Shown here piece after piece: positions 7,226 through 14,915 of a stretch of 56,491 nt of DNA (within the stretch, counting starts at the first letter, position 1; every line of letters begins with the position of its first letter). The notes below the pieces were generated by a model. The model saw nothing but the letters and a program-made list of their open reading frames with translations, did no database searches and had not been told where the DNA came from. The translations under genes were made by a program, and so were the position numbers. The stretch lies in NCBI GenBank assembly GCA_021734345.1, contig JAIPJC010000007.1, forward strand, positions 1 to 56,491, in the 5' to 3' direction. The stretch comes from Kiritimatiellales bacterium. GTDB taxonomy: Bacteria; Verrucomicrobiota; Kiritimatiellia; Kiritimatiellales; Pontiellaceae.

Positions 7226-9982
7226 ATGAAAACATTGTTGCCGCATCCTGATACTTCGCCGAAACATGCTACGGTCATCGATTGGCTGCATGTCGGATCC
7301 GCCTATGCCCCGGAACATCCGGCTGCATGTTTTGGCTCCAACGTGGTTTCCCATTTTGAGCTCAATGCCCGGGGAAACCGCATTGCACACTATTTGATCC
7401 GGCATAGCGTCAAGCGTGGCGACCGGGTCGGGATGTGCCTCGACCGGTCGATCGAGATGGTGGCTGCGCTGGTCGGGATCCTGAAGGCGGGCGCGGCCTA
7501 TGTCCCGCTTGACCCTTCCTATCCGCGGGATCGGTTGGCCATGATGCAGGAGGATGCAGGCTTGCGCTGCGTGCTGACTCATTCCGCCCACGCCGACCTG
7601 TTCGAACATGGTGCGGGATCGCTGCTGGTTTGGGAAAAGATCGAAGGGGATATCGCTGCGGAACCTTCCAGTCCAGCGGATATCGCTATCGATCCGGAAG
7701 ACATTGCCTACGTGATCTTCACCTCTGGTTCGACCGGCCGCCCGAAAGGTATTTCGATGCCGCACCGCGCGTTGGCCAATCTCGTCGAATGGCAACTCGA
7801 GCGCAAGACCTTCAAACCCGGTGCTCGCGTGCTGCAATATTCCAGCATCAGCTTCGATGTCTCCTTCCAGGAAATCGCAACGACGATTGCTTCGGGCGGC
7901 ACGCTCTATCTCGTTTCCAACGACGACCGCAAGGATCCGCGCAAGCTGCTCGCGCAGCTCGTCGACCAGAAGATCGAACGCCTCTTCCTTCCCTACGTCG
8001 CCATGCGCAGCATCATCGAAGCCGCCCACATGATTGGCATCTATCCGGTCGACCTGAAGGAAACCATCACCGCCGGCGAGCAGTTGCGCGTCGACGATGC
8101 CGTTCGCGACTACTTCCAGCGGATTGACAGCGCATCGCTCGACAACCAATACGGCCCGTCCGAGACGCACGTCATCACCGCCCATTTGCTGGAAGACGAC
8201 CCTTCCGGCTGGCCGGATCTTCCCAGCATTGGGACCGCGCTGAAAAACTGCGGCACGATCATTCTCGATGAAAACATGCAACCGGTACCTGATGGCGAAG
8301 AGGGTGAACTGTATCTGGCCGGTCGCAACCTGGCCCATGGCTACATCGGCCGCGACGACCTTACGAAGCAAGTTTTCATCCCCAGCCCGTTCGATGTCCC
8401 GGAACGGCCGATCCTCTACAAGAGTGGCGACCTTGCCCGATACCATGCCGACGGCTCCATCGATTTTCTCGGACGGCGGGACCACCAGATCAAGGTGCTC
8501 GGGCACCGGATCGAGCCGGGCGATATCAACAACACCGCTTCGCAGCTGCCCGGCATCGGCCAGTGCCTGACCCATGCCTTCCGCGGTTCGGACGGCGGGC
8601 TCAAACTGGCGGCATACTATACGGTCAAGGAAGGTGCGGCGGTTTCGTTCGCGGAACTGCGCCGCCATCTCGATGCCAAGCTGCCCGACTACATGGTTCC
8701 GGCGTTCCTCATTCAAATCGACTCGATCCCGTATACGCCCAGCGGCAAGGTCGACCTGAAGTCGCTGCCCAAACCCTCCATCGAAAACAGCCAGTACGCC
8801 GGCGAGGAAGTCCGCTACGAATCGAAAACCGAAGAGACGCTTTCCAGTATCTGGAGCGAGTTGCTCGGGCTCGACGGCATTCCGCGGTCGGCCGACTTTT
8901 TCGAGCTGGGCGGCGACTCCCTGCGAGCGGTCACCCTGTTCCTGAAAATCCAGCAGCGCTTCGGCCAGGACCTTCCGCTGGCCACGTTGACGCATGCTTC
9001 GATCCTTGCGGATCTGGCACGCCTGATTGATGGCGAAAGCGACGCCCCCGATCTTTCCGGTTACCGTTCGCTCAAGATGATCCAGCCGGGCGATGAAGGA
9101 ATCGTTCCGCTCTTCCTGGTGCATGGAGGGCAGGGGAACGTGCTGGTCTTCAATAATTTCGCGAAGAGCCTTGGTGCCCGCCAGCCCGTCTACGCTTTCC
9201 AATGGTCGGGTTGGGATGGATACCGGGGCGCGTCCGATATCCGCTCGATGGCGCGCGCCTACCGCGACGAGCTGCTGCGGTTCCTCCCCGAAGGCCCGCT
9301 GCGGCTGGGCGGCTACTGCATCGGCGGCCTGATCGCCATTGAGCTGGTGCGTCTGCTCGAAGAAACGGGACGGTCGATCGCCGCGCCGCTGGTGGTGTGG
9401 GACTCGCCCAACCTCGAATCGATCCACTATCGCAAGGACGAACCGTGGGACAGCGCCAAAACCATCGAGGCCTTCAATATGATGAAGGCGGGGCTCGAAG
9501 CCATCCGCATGGAAACCACGGTCGATCCGGTCAACGTGCCGCAGTCTGATTATTCCCCACCCGCCGGCAAGGCCGCGCTGATCCGCTCCGTACCCGGCCT
9601 CGTGTCGCTGTTGCGCGCGGCCAAGGCCTTCAAGTTGTATCTGCCAACGGTGCCGACCCGCGTCCGGATTGCGGCGATGCTCGCGGTCGGAACGCCGTTG
9701 CCGATAGAACTACGCTCGCAGTATTGCCTTTGGATGATGGTGAAGGCGGTGGAGCGCCACCGCAGTTCGAAGCACGCCGGTGACGTGCTCTACTTCCGCT
9801 CCGACTGCGTGGTCGGCCGCTACTTCGGCCTGCGCGGTTGGTGGGACGATCCGTTCCTCGGCTTTGCCGAGGTTTGCGTTGGCCGCTTCGAGGCGCACGC
9901 CATAGGCGGCGGGCATACGGATGTTTTGGATATTCCCGAAATGAGTGAAATCGTGAAGAGAACGTTCCAATGCGTGGAATAG
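7226..9982 (+). CDS. Stand-alone NRPS module: adenylation-carrier-thioesterase
   Basis: The 918-residue protein has an NRPS adenylation domain with FTSGSTGRPKG near residue 164, NQYGPSETH, YKSGDLARY and PSGKVDLKSLP. A carrier domain follows (FFELGGDSLRA, phosphopantetheine Ser565), then an alpha/beta-hydrolase thioesterase with GYCIGG. In that motif Cys698 replaces the usual serine nucleophile; the late GGGHTD provides the histidine. There is no condensation domain, so one amino acid would be activated, tethered and released or transferred. By manual alignment to GrsA the specificity residues are about D-V-Q-F-I-A-Q-V-I-K, close to proline codes (inference). ATG 7226 is used because an upstream ATG lies within the previous gene. 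In this context it may supply an aminoacyl or amide decoration for the glycan. Confidence 0.88.
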   Translation: MKTLLPHPDTSPKHATVIDWLHVGSAYAPEHPAACFGSNVVSHFELNARGNRIAHYLIRHSVKRGDRVGMCLDRSIEMVAALVGILKAGAAYVPLDPSYPRDRLAMMQEDAGLRCVLTHSAHADLFEHGAGSLLVWEKIEGDIAAEPSSPADIAIDPEDIAYVIFTSGSTGRPKGISMPHRALANLVEWQLERKTFKPGARVLQYSSISFDVSFQEIATTIASGGTLYLVSNDDRKDPRKLLAQLVDQKIERLFLPYVAMRSIIEAAHMIGIYPVDLKETITAGEQLRVDDAVRDYFQRIDSASLDNQYGPSETHVITAHLLEDDPSGWPDLPSIGTALKNCGTIILDENMQPVPDGEEGELYLAGRNLAHGYIGRDDLTKQVFIPSPFDVPERPILYKSGDLARYHADGSIDFLGRRDHQIKVLGHRIEPGDINNTASQLPGIGQCLTHAFRGSDGGLKLAAYYTVKEGAAVSFAELRRHLDAKLPDYMVPAFLIQIDSIPYTPSGKVDLKSLPKPSIENSQYAGEEVRYESKTEETLSSIWSELLGLDGIPRSADFFELGGDSLRAVTLFLKIQQRFGQDLPLATLTHASILADLARLIDGESDAPDLSGYRSLKMIQPGDEGIVPLFLVHGGQGNVLVFNNFAKSLGARQPVYAFQWSGWDGYRGASDIRSMARAYRDELLRFLPEGPLRLGGYCIGGLIAIELVRLLEETGRSIAAPLVVWDSPNLESIHYRKDEPWDSAKTIEAFNMMKAGLEAIRMETTVDPVNVPQSDYSPPAGKAALIRSVPGLVSLLRAAKAFKLYLPTVPTRVRIAAMLAVGTPLPIELRSQYCLWMMVKAVERHRSSKHAGDVLYFRSDCVVGRYFGLRGWWDDPFLGFAEVCVGRFEAHAIGGGHTDVLDIPEMSEIVKRTFQCVE

Positions 9983-9996
9983 GCCGGAGATCGACC

Positions 9997-11058
9997 ATGG
10001 TATTCAGGCTGGCCGCCGTGGTCTACCTGCTGATGTTGGGCTACTTTGCGTTCAAGCCGTTCCGCCTCGTGCCCCATTGCTTCGATACGGGCGGAACGGT
10101 GATGTGGAATGCAGACCGGACGGCTGTCCGCATCGCCCCCGGCGGCGCGCTGGAGGACAAGCGGGATTCCGCCCGGCTGCGGAACGCGCTGGTGGCCAGC
10201 GGGAAGATGTCCTTGGAAGTGGTGCTTCGCACCGGGTCCTTGAACCAATCGGGACCGGCCCGCATCGTCTCGTATTCACGCGATCCCATGAGCCGTAATT
10301 TCACCTTGGCCCAGGAGGGCAATGGGTTGGCGTTCCGGTTGCGCACCACCAGCACCGATCTCAACGGAATGCTGCCCTGCCTCGTTGTGCCGGGCGTGTT
10401 CGACACCTCGCGCCGCCAGCATCTTGTTGTGACCTACGATGGAACAACGGTGCGGCTATATGTAGATGGCGTGGCATCGCCGGGAGCAGAGGCTTTGACC
10501 GGCGGATTTGAAAACTGGGGCAGGGACCATGCCTTGACGGTGGGTGATGAAGCTACGGGGGAGCGGCTGTGGTTGGGCGAGATATACAGGATTGTCCTGT
10601 ATGACCGGGCGCTGGCCACGGATGAAGTGAAACGGCTTTACCATGGTGAAACCATGGAACCGAATCCGGCGGCGGTGGTTGAATACGCGTTCAACGGAGA
10701 TGTTCCGGCAGGGATGAAGCCCCTCCGATATCGGAATCTGTTTGTCGTCTCGGACTTGTCCATCTTCGACCGGTCCGATTGTCTTGCGAATATTTTTGGT
10801 TTTATCCCGCTCGCACCGCTGCTGTTCTTTGCTTTGCCGGTGGCGGTACGCCCCCGGAAGTTCGTCGCGGTGGTGGTCGCTTCCGTCCTGCTCGGCGGTG
10901 CGATCAGCGGGTTGTTCGAAGTAGTGCAGCGCTATATCGTGGGCCGTGTTCCGAGCGTGCTGGATATCGCCTGCAACGTTCTAGGTTCATTGCTTGGAGC
11001 ATTGATTCTGTGGTCTGTTGGATCCAAGGTTCGCAATCGCGGACGGTTGAATGTTTAA
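9997..11058 (+). CDS. LamG-like domain fused to VanZ-like membrane domain
   Basis: The predicted product has 353 residues. It begins with a membrane segment (VVYLLMLGYFAFKPF). A concanavalin A/LamG jellyroll follows at about residues 40-215, with LVVTYDGTTVRLYVDG and GRDHALTVGDEATG, the standard LamG laminin-like motif. A C-terminal multi-helix VanZ-like domain carries LANIFGFIPLAPLLFF and the VanZ signature R-VPSVLDIACNVLG-SLLG. ATG 9997 is preferred to ATG 9970 because CCGGAGA at 9984-9990 is well placed and 9970 would overlap the NRPS. The function is unknown. The arrangement suggests a membrane protein that displays a carbohydrate-binding-like domain outside the cell, beside glycan synthesis genes. 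Confidence 0.8.
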   Translation: MVFRLAAVVYLLMLGYFAFKPFRLVPHCFDTGGTVMWNADRTAVRIAPGGALEDKRDSARLRNALVASGKMSLEVVLRTGSLNQSGPARIVSYSRDPMSRNFTLAQEGNGLAFRLRTTSTDLNGMLPCLVVPGVFDTSRRQHLVVTYDGTTVRLYVDGVASPGAEALTGGFENWGRDHALTVGDEATGERLWLGEIYRIVLYDRALATDEVKRLYHGETMEPNPAAVVEYAFNGDVPAGMKPLRYRNLFVVSDLSIFDRSDCLANIFGFIPLAPLLFFALPVAVRPRKFVAVVVASVLLGGAISGLFEVVQRYIVGRVPSVLDIACNVLGSLLGALILWSVGSKVRNRGRLNV

Positions 11059-11071
11059 GGAAAGGAAAAAT

Positions 11072-12115
11072 ATGAAAATCATCATAGTAGGAAATCTGGG
11101 CTATATCGGCCCGAGCGTAACCGACCGGTTCCGGTCGAGCTTCCCCGATGCGGAGTTGATCGGTTTCGATATCGGCTACTTCGCCCACAGCCTGAGCAAC
11201 GCGACCTGCCTGCCGGAGGTTAAACTCAATCAGCAGGTCTTCGGCGACATCCGGAAATTCCCGGAAGAACTGCTCGAAGGAGTCGATGCGGTGGTCGATC
11301 TGGCGGCGATCTCGAACGATCCGATGGGCAAGCAGTTCGAGGAAGTCACCATGGACGTCAACTATCGCGCCGCCATCCGGCTGGCCGAAATGTGCAAGCG
11401 CAACGGCGTGAAGTCGTTTGTCTATGCCTCCAGTTGCAGCATGTACGGCGAAGCCAGCGCCTATCCCAAAAAGGAGGACGACTCGCTCAATCCGCTGACG
11501 GCCTACGCCCGTTCGAAGGTCGCCGCCGAAAAGGATTTGAAGCCGCTGGCCGATGACAACTTTACGGTCACCTGCCTGCGCTTTGCCACGGCCTGCGGGT
11601 TCACGAGCCGCGTGCGCCTTGACCTGGTGCTCAACGACTTCGTGGCCGGGGCGTTGGTGAACAAGGAGATTGGAATTTTGAGCGACGGCACGCCGTGGCG
11701 TCCGATGATCAACACCAAAGATATGGCGCGCGCGTTCGAGTGGGGTGTGCTGCGCACAAAGGAACTCGGCGGTGCATTCCTCGCCGTCAACACCGGCTGC
11801 ACCGAGTGGAACACCCAGGTCAAGCCGCTGGCCGAAGCCATCGCCGCGCAGATTCCCGGCTCCAAGGTAAGCACCAACCCGGACGCCGTTCCGGACAAGC
11901 GCTCGTACCGCGTCAACTTCGACCTCTACAAGAAGCTTGCCCCCGACCATCAACCGCAGTGCGATTTGCAGAGCACGATCAGCGAGGTGAAGGAAAATCT
12001 CGAAGCGATGAACTTCAACGATCCGAATTTCCGCGAATCGCAATTCATCCGCTTGAAGGTGCTGGCCCGGTTGCGCGAACGCGGACTGCTGAACGACAAC
12101 CTGGAGTGGATATGA
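11072..12115 (+). CDS. NAD-dependent epimerase/dehydratase (SDR) for sugar nucleotides
   Basis: This is a 347-residue extended SDR. It has the GNLGYIG dinucleotide-binding loop at residues 7-13, VDLAAISNDPMG, the catalytic SSCSMYG near residue 119 and YARSK (Tyr/Lys) near residue 145. The family reduces, epimerises or dehydrates NDP-sugars. Proteins with AAISNDPM adjacent to RmlC-like epimerases and sugar C-methyltransferases typically act on keto-deoxysugars. ATG 11072 is chosen over ATG 11051 because AAGGAAAGG lies just upstream of 11072. It overlaps the next gene through ATGA, so the SDR and epimerase are probably translated together. Whether it is a 4-ketoreductase or an epimerase is not resolved. 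Confidence 0.87.
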   Translation: MKIIIVGNLGYIGPSVTDRFRSSFPDAELIGFDIGYFAHSLSNATCLPEVKLNQQVFGDIRKFPEELLEGVDAVVDLAAISNDPMGKQFEEVTMDVNYRAAIRLAEMCKRNGVKSFVYASSCSMYGEASAYPKKEDDSLNPLTAYARSKVAAEKDLKPLADDNFTVTCLRFATACGFTSRVRLDLVLNDFVAGALVNKEIGILSDGTPWRPMINTKDMARAFEWGVLRTKELGGAFLAVNTGCTEWNTQVKPLAEAIAAQIPGSKVSTNPDAVPDKRSYRVNFDLYKKLAPDHQPQCDLQSTISEVKENLEAMNFNDPNFRESQFIRLKVLARLRERGLLNDNLEWI

Positions 12116-12651
12116 AGTTTACCGAAACCAAGTTGAAGGGGGCCTATCTCGTCGAGATCCAGAAGATCGGGGATGATCGCGGCTTCTTCGGCCGGGCGTG
12201 GTGCCAGCGGGAGTTCGAAGACCACGGACTCAACGTCGGCATCAAGCAGATCAACACCTCGTTCAGCCGGGAGAAGGGAACGCTGCGAGGCCTGCACTAC
12301 CAGACCGATCCGTTCCAGGAGGTCAAGTTTGTCCGCTGCACCCAGGGCCGGATCTTCGATGTCATCGTCGATCTGCGTCCTGAATCGCCGACCTTCCTGC
12401 AGTGGGACGGCTACGAACTCAGCGCGGAGAATGGACGGATGCTCTATGTCCCCGAGCATTTCGCCACCGGCTTCCTGACGCTGGAGGACAACTGCGGAAT
12501 GTACTACACCACCACCGAGTTCTACGCGCCCGCCGCCGCGCGCGGCCTGCGCTACAACGATCCCGCGATCGGCATCGAATGGCCGGGCGAAATCATCAGT
12601 ATTTCCGACGTGGATCGCGATCGTCCCGATCTCGACCCCGGCAATCTTTAA
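12112..12651 (+). CDS. dTDP-4-dehydrorhamnose 3,5-epimerase (RmlC) family
   Basis: The 179-residue cupin enzyme contains RGFFGRAW, the conserved GTLRGLHYQ with the catalytic base at about His62, QGRIFDVIVDLR, YVPEHFATGFLTL and MYYTTTEFY. All are standard RmlC-family landmarks, and the length matches the family (about 180). It would epimerise C3 and/or C5 of a 4-keto-6-deoxy NDP-sugar. Because RmlA, RmlB and RmlD are not in the window and RfbF is, the substrate may be a CDP- rather than a dTDP-sugar, so I do not assign rfbC. It overlaps the SDR gene by four bases and precedes a C-methyltransferase gene. Confidence 0.9.
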   Translation: MKFTETKLKGAYLVEIQKIGDDRGFFGRAWCQREFEDHGLNVGIKQINTSFSREKGTLRGLHYQTDPFQEVKFVRCTQGRIFDVIVDLRPESPTFLQWDGYELSAENGRMLYVPEHFATGFLTLEDNCGMYYTTTEFYAPAAARGLRYNDPAIGIEWPGEIISISDVDRDRPDLDPGNL

Positions 12652-12665
12652 TAAGGAAGGAAAGT

Positions 12666-13835
12666 ATGAAACACACAGCCTGTCCATGTTGCAAAGGCGT
12701 GGATCTTGAGGACTTCTTCACCATCCGGAATGCGCCGACCCAAAGCCTGGTCACCATCAAGAACCGTGATGAGGCGCTGGCGATCCCGCGCAGCGACATC
12801 GTCCTCACGTTTTGCAACCAATGCGGATTTATCTTCAACAGCGAATTCGATACGTCGATCGACTACTTCACCCAAGGCTACGAGGACCAGCAGGGTTTTT
12901 CCCCGACCTTCGTGAAGTTCCTTGCCGGGGTGTCGGAACGCTTCATCGAAAAGTATGGAATCCGCAACAAGCAAGTCGTCGAGATCGGCTGCGGCAAAGG
13001 CGACTTCCTGAACCTCTTTTGCAAGATTGGTGGCAACAGGGGTGTCGGCATCGATCCGGCCTGGGTTCCGGGTCGCGGAGAGGAAAATCCAGACGTCCGC
13101 TTCATCAAGGAATTCTATGCCGAGCAACATGGCGAAATAAGGCCGGACTGCATCACCTGCCGCCATACGCTCGAACACATCCACGACACGCACGGGTTCA
13201 TGCAGACCATCCGGAACTCGGTCAAGGCTTCCAGTCCGGTTCTCTCTTTCGAGGTGCCCTGCATCGTGCGCATTCTCGACATCCAGGCGTTCTGGGACAT
13301 CTTCTACGAACATTGCACCTATCTGAGTCCCGGCTCGCTCGCGCGACTCTTCCGGTCGACCGGCTTCGAGGTGCTCGACATGTATCTGGAGTACGACAAC
13401 CAATATCTCTTCATCGAGGCGAAGCCCGTCGGCAAGCCCTCGGACAAAATCCATCCGATGGAGGAATCCGTTGCGGAGTTGAAAGCCAAGACCCGCGTCT
13501 TTGTCGAAAAGATCAACACCCAGCTCGGCGAATGGCGCGAACGGTTGGAGCGGTTCAAGGCCGACGGGAAAAAGGTTGTCGTCTGGGGTGGGGGATCGAA
13601 GTCCGTCGGCTTCCTGACGCAGTTCGACGACATCGGCGTCATCGCGCACGTTGTCGACATCAACCCGCACATGAAAGGGAACTTTATACCCGGCATTGGA
13701 AAGCAATACGTCACCCCCGACTTCCTCGCAGAATACAAGCCCGACGTCGTCATCGTCATGAACTCCGTCTACATGGCCGAGATCCAAAAGAGCCTCGCCG
13801 ACCGCGGGCTTCACCCGGAAATGCTGGGGCTGTAA
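12666..13835 (+). CDS. Class I SAM-dependent sugar C-methyltransferase-like protein
   Basis: The 389-residue protein has the three-part layout of sugar C-methyltransferases (TylC3/NovU family). An N-terminal zinc-binding module (CPCC at residues 6-9 and CNQCG) is followed by a Rossmann SAM domain with VEIGCGKGDF and HTLEHIHD. A C-terminal domain with VVVWGGGSKSVGFL and VVDINPHMKGNF resembles the methyltransferase C-terminal domain that closes the active site. A strong ribosome-binding site (AAGGAAGG, 12653-12660) precedes ATG 12666. It follows the SDR/RmlC pair, consistent with building a branched-chain deoxysugar. It is clearly distinct in sequence from the second such enzyme at 23612, so the two probably act on different positions or substrates. 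Confidence 0.82.
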   Translation: MKHTACPCCKGVDLEDFFTIRNAPTQSLVTIKNRDEALAIPRSDIVLTFCNQCGFIFNSEFDTSIDYFTQGYEDQQGFSPTFVKFLAGVSERFIEKYGIRNKQVVEIGCGKGDFLNLFCKIGGNRGVGIDPAWVPGRGEENPDVRFIKEFYAEQHGEIRPDCITCRHTLEHIHDTHGFMQTIRNSVKASSPVLSFEVPCIVRILDIQAFWDIFYEHCTYLSPGSLARLFRSTGFEVLDMYLEYDNQYLFIEAKPVGKPSDKIHPMEESVAELKAKTRVFVEKINTQLGEWRERLERFKADGKKVVVWGGGSKSVGFLTQFDDIGVIAHVVDINPHMKGNFIPGIGKQYVTPDFLAEYKPDVVIVMNSVYMAEIQKSLADRGLHPEMLGL

Positions 13836-13852
13836 GGGGATGAAAAAACAAT

Positions 13853-14806
13853 ATGCACACAGTCCGTAAAATCATCCTATTGGCCGCAACGGCTATGGCT
13901 GGCTCCACCCATGCCGACCTGTTCGGCACGGGCACGAACCAGTTCAGTATCGACTTCGTATCGATCGGCCATGCGGGCAACGCGGCGGACACCACCGGCT
14001 ACGGCGCGGTCGGTTACACCTACCGCATCGGGCGCACCGAGGTCTCCATCGACCAGTTCTTCAAGGCCCGCGCCGCCGATGGGATGATCGGAGATGGGAA
14101 CGAAAACTATTGGAACGATGGATTTCGGACGGTTGGGGTCGATGCCCCCGCCTCGCGGATGACTTGGTTCGATGCGGCCATGTTCTGCAACTGGCTGACG
14201 ACGGGCAACGCCTACACAGGCGTCTACCAATTCAATGGAAGCGGGACGCTGGTGGCGGTCGACCGAGCCTACCGCAACGGCAGCGGTCTGGCCTACGTGC
14301 TGCCCACCGAGGACGAGTGGTACAAGGCGGCCTACTTCAAGCCCGATGGAAGCGGCTACTCGCTATATGCCAGCGGGTTGGGCTCGGTTCCCATACACGG
14401 CACCGCCAACGGCTGGAACTATTACAACGGCGGCTATGTAAACGAGCATCCGAACGACACTTGGACGGTGGGCTTTGGTGCCGAAGAGCAAAACGGCACC
14501 CATGACATGATGGGCAATGTAAAGGAATGGACTGAGAGCGCGGTGGACGGAACGCTCGACAACATGAACGAGGATCGCTCCAGCAGAGGGGGGGAATACG
14601 GTACTGATGAATACGACCTACGCTCAACGGCTCGATTATCCCGCCCTCCCACGGGACAAATTAGTAATCTTGGCTTTCGTGTTGCGGCGATTCCCGAGCC
14701 CTCCAGTGCCTTGATGCTGTTGGTTGGCTCGGGCGGGTTGATTTTCTATCGCCGGGCCAGACGCCGGCAGATGGAGCAGCATGTTTCCCGCAAGGATTTC
14801 GGGTAG
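13853..14806 (+). CDS. Secreted SUMF1/FGE-fold protein with PEP-CTERM sorting signal
   Basis: The 317-residue product starts with a signal peptide (KIILLAATAMAGSTHA). A formylglycine-generating-enzyme (SUMF1) fold follows: GRTEVSIDQFF, DAAMFCNWL, YVLPTEDEWYKAAYF, HDMMGNVKEWTES, SRGGEYGTDEYDLR and GFRVA. The C-terminus IPEPSSALMLLVGSGG-hydrophobic-RRARRR is a PEP-CTERM exosortase target, though an unusual tail of about 15 residues follows the arginines. The cysteine pair needed for FGE catalysis is absent from the C-terminal core, so it is probably a non-catalytic binding or structural version. The ATG has AAGGGG 11 bases upstream. It begins the block that separates the two halves of the sugar-methylation cluster, and a paralogous N-terminus opens the next gene. 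Confidence 0.85.
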   Translation: MHTVRKIILLAATAMAGSTHADLFGTGTNQFSIDFVSIGHAGNAADTTGYGAVGYTYRIGRTEVSIDQFFKARAADGMIGDGNENYWNDGFRTVGVDAPASRMTWFDAAMFCNWLTTGNAYTGVYQFNGSGTLVAVDRAYRNGSGLAYVLPTEDEWYKAAYFKPDGSGYSLYASGLGSVPIHGTANGWNYYNGGYVNEHPNDTWTVGFGAEEQNGTHDMMGNVKEWTESAVDGTLDNMNEDRSSRGGEYGTDEYDLRSTARLSRPPTGQISNLGFRVAAIPEPSSALMLLVGSGGLIFYRRARRRQMEQHVSRKDFG

Positions 14807-14830
14807 ATGTCCTCCTCCTTACAAGATGGT

Positions 14831-14839
14831 TGCTATAAT
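14831..14839 (+). promoter_or_regulatory. Extended -10 promoter before the 1808-residue protein gene
   Basis: TGCTATAAT matches an extended -10 element (TGnTATAAT), with a perfect TATAAT at 14834-14839. No good -35 hexamer is seen, as expected for extended -10 promoters. The predicted transcript would start near 14846 and give a leader of about 70 bases to ATG 14916. Arms GCGGAA (14852-14857) and TTCCGC (14872-14877) could form a hairpin at the 5' end of that leader. Confidence 0.5.
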
Positions 14840-14915
14840 TTGTTCCAATCTGCGGAAGGTGTGGAGTAGCTTTCCGCCATATCGACGGGATTCAACGATC
14901 CAAGGATAACCTGAA

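Noticed and set aside
7154..9427. 757-codon open frame on the minus strand
   Set aside because: It is the antisense shadow of the NRPS gene. High GC keeps the opposite frame open; the translation has no domain motifs, and the plus-strand gene is unmistakable.
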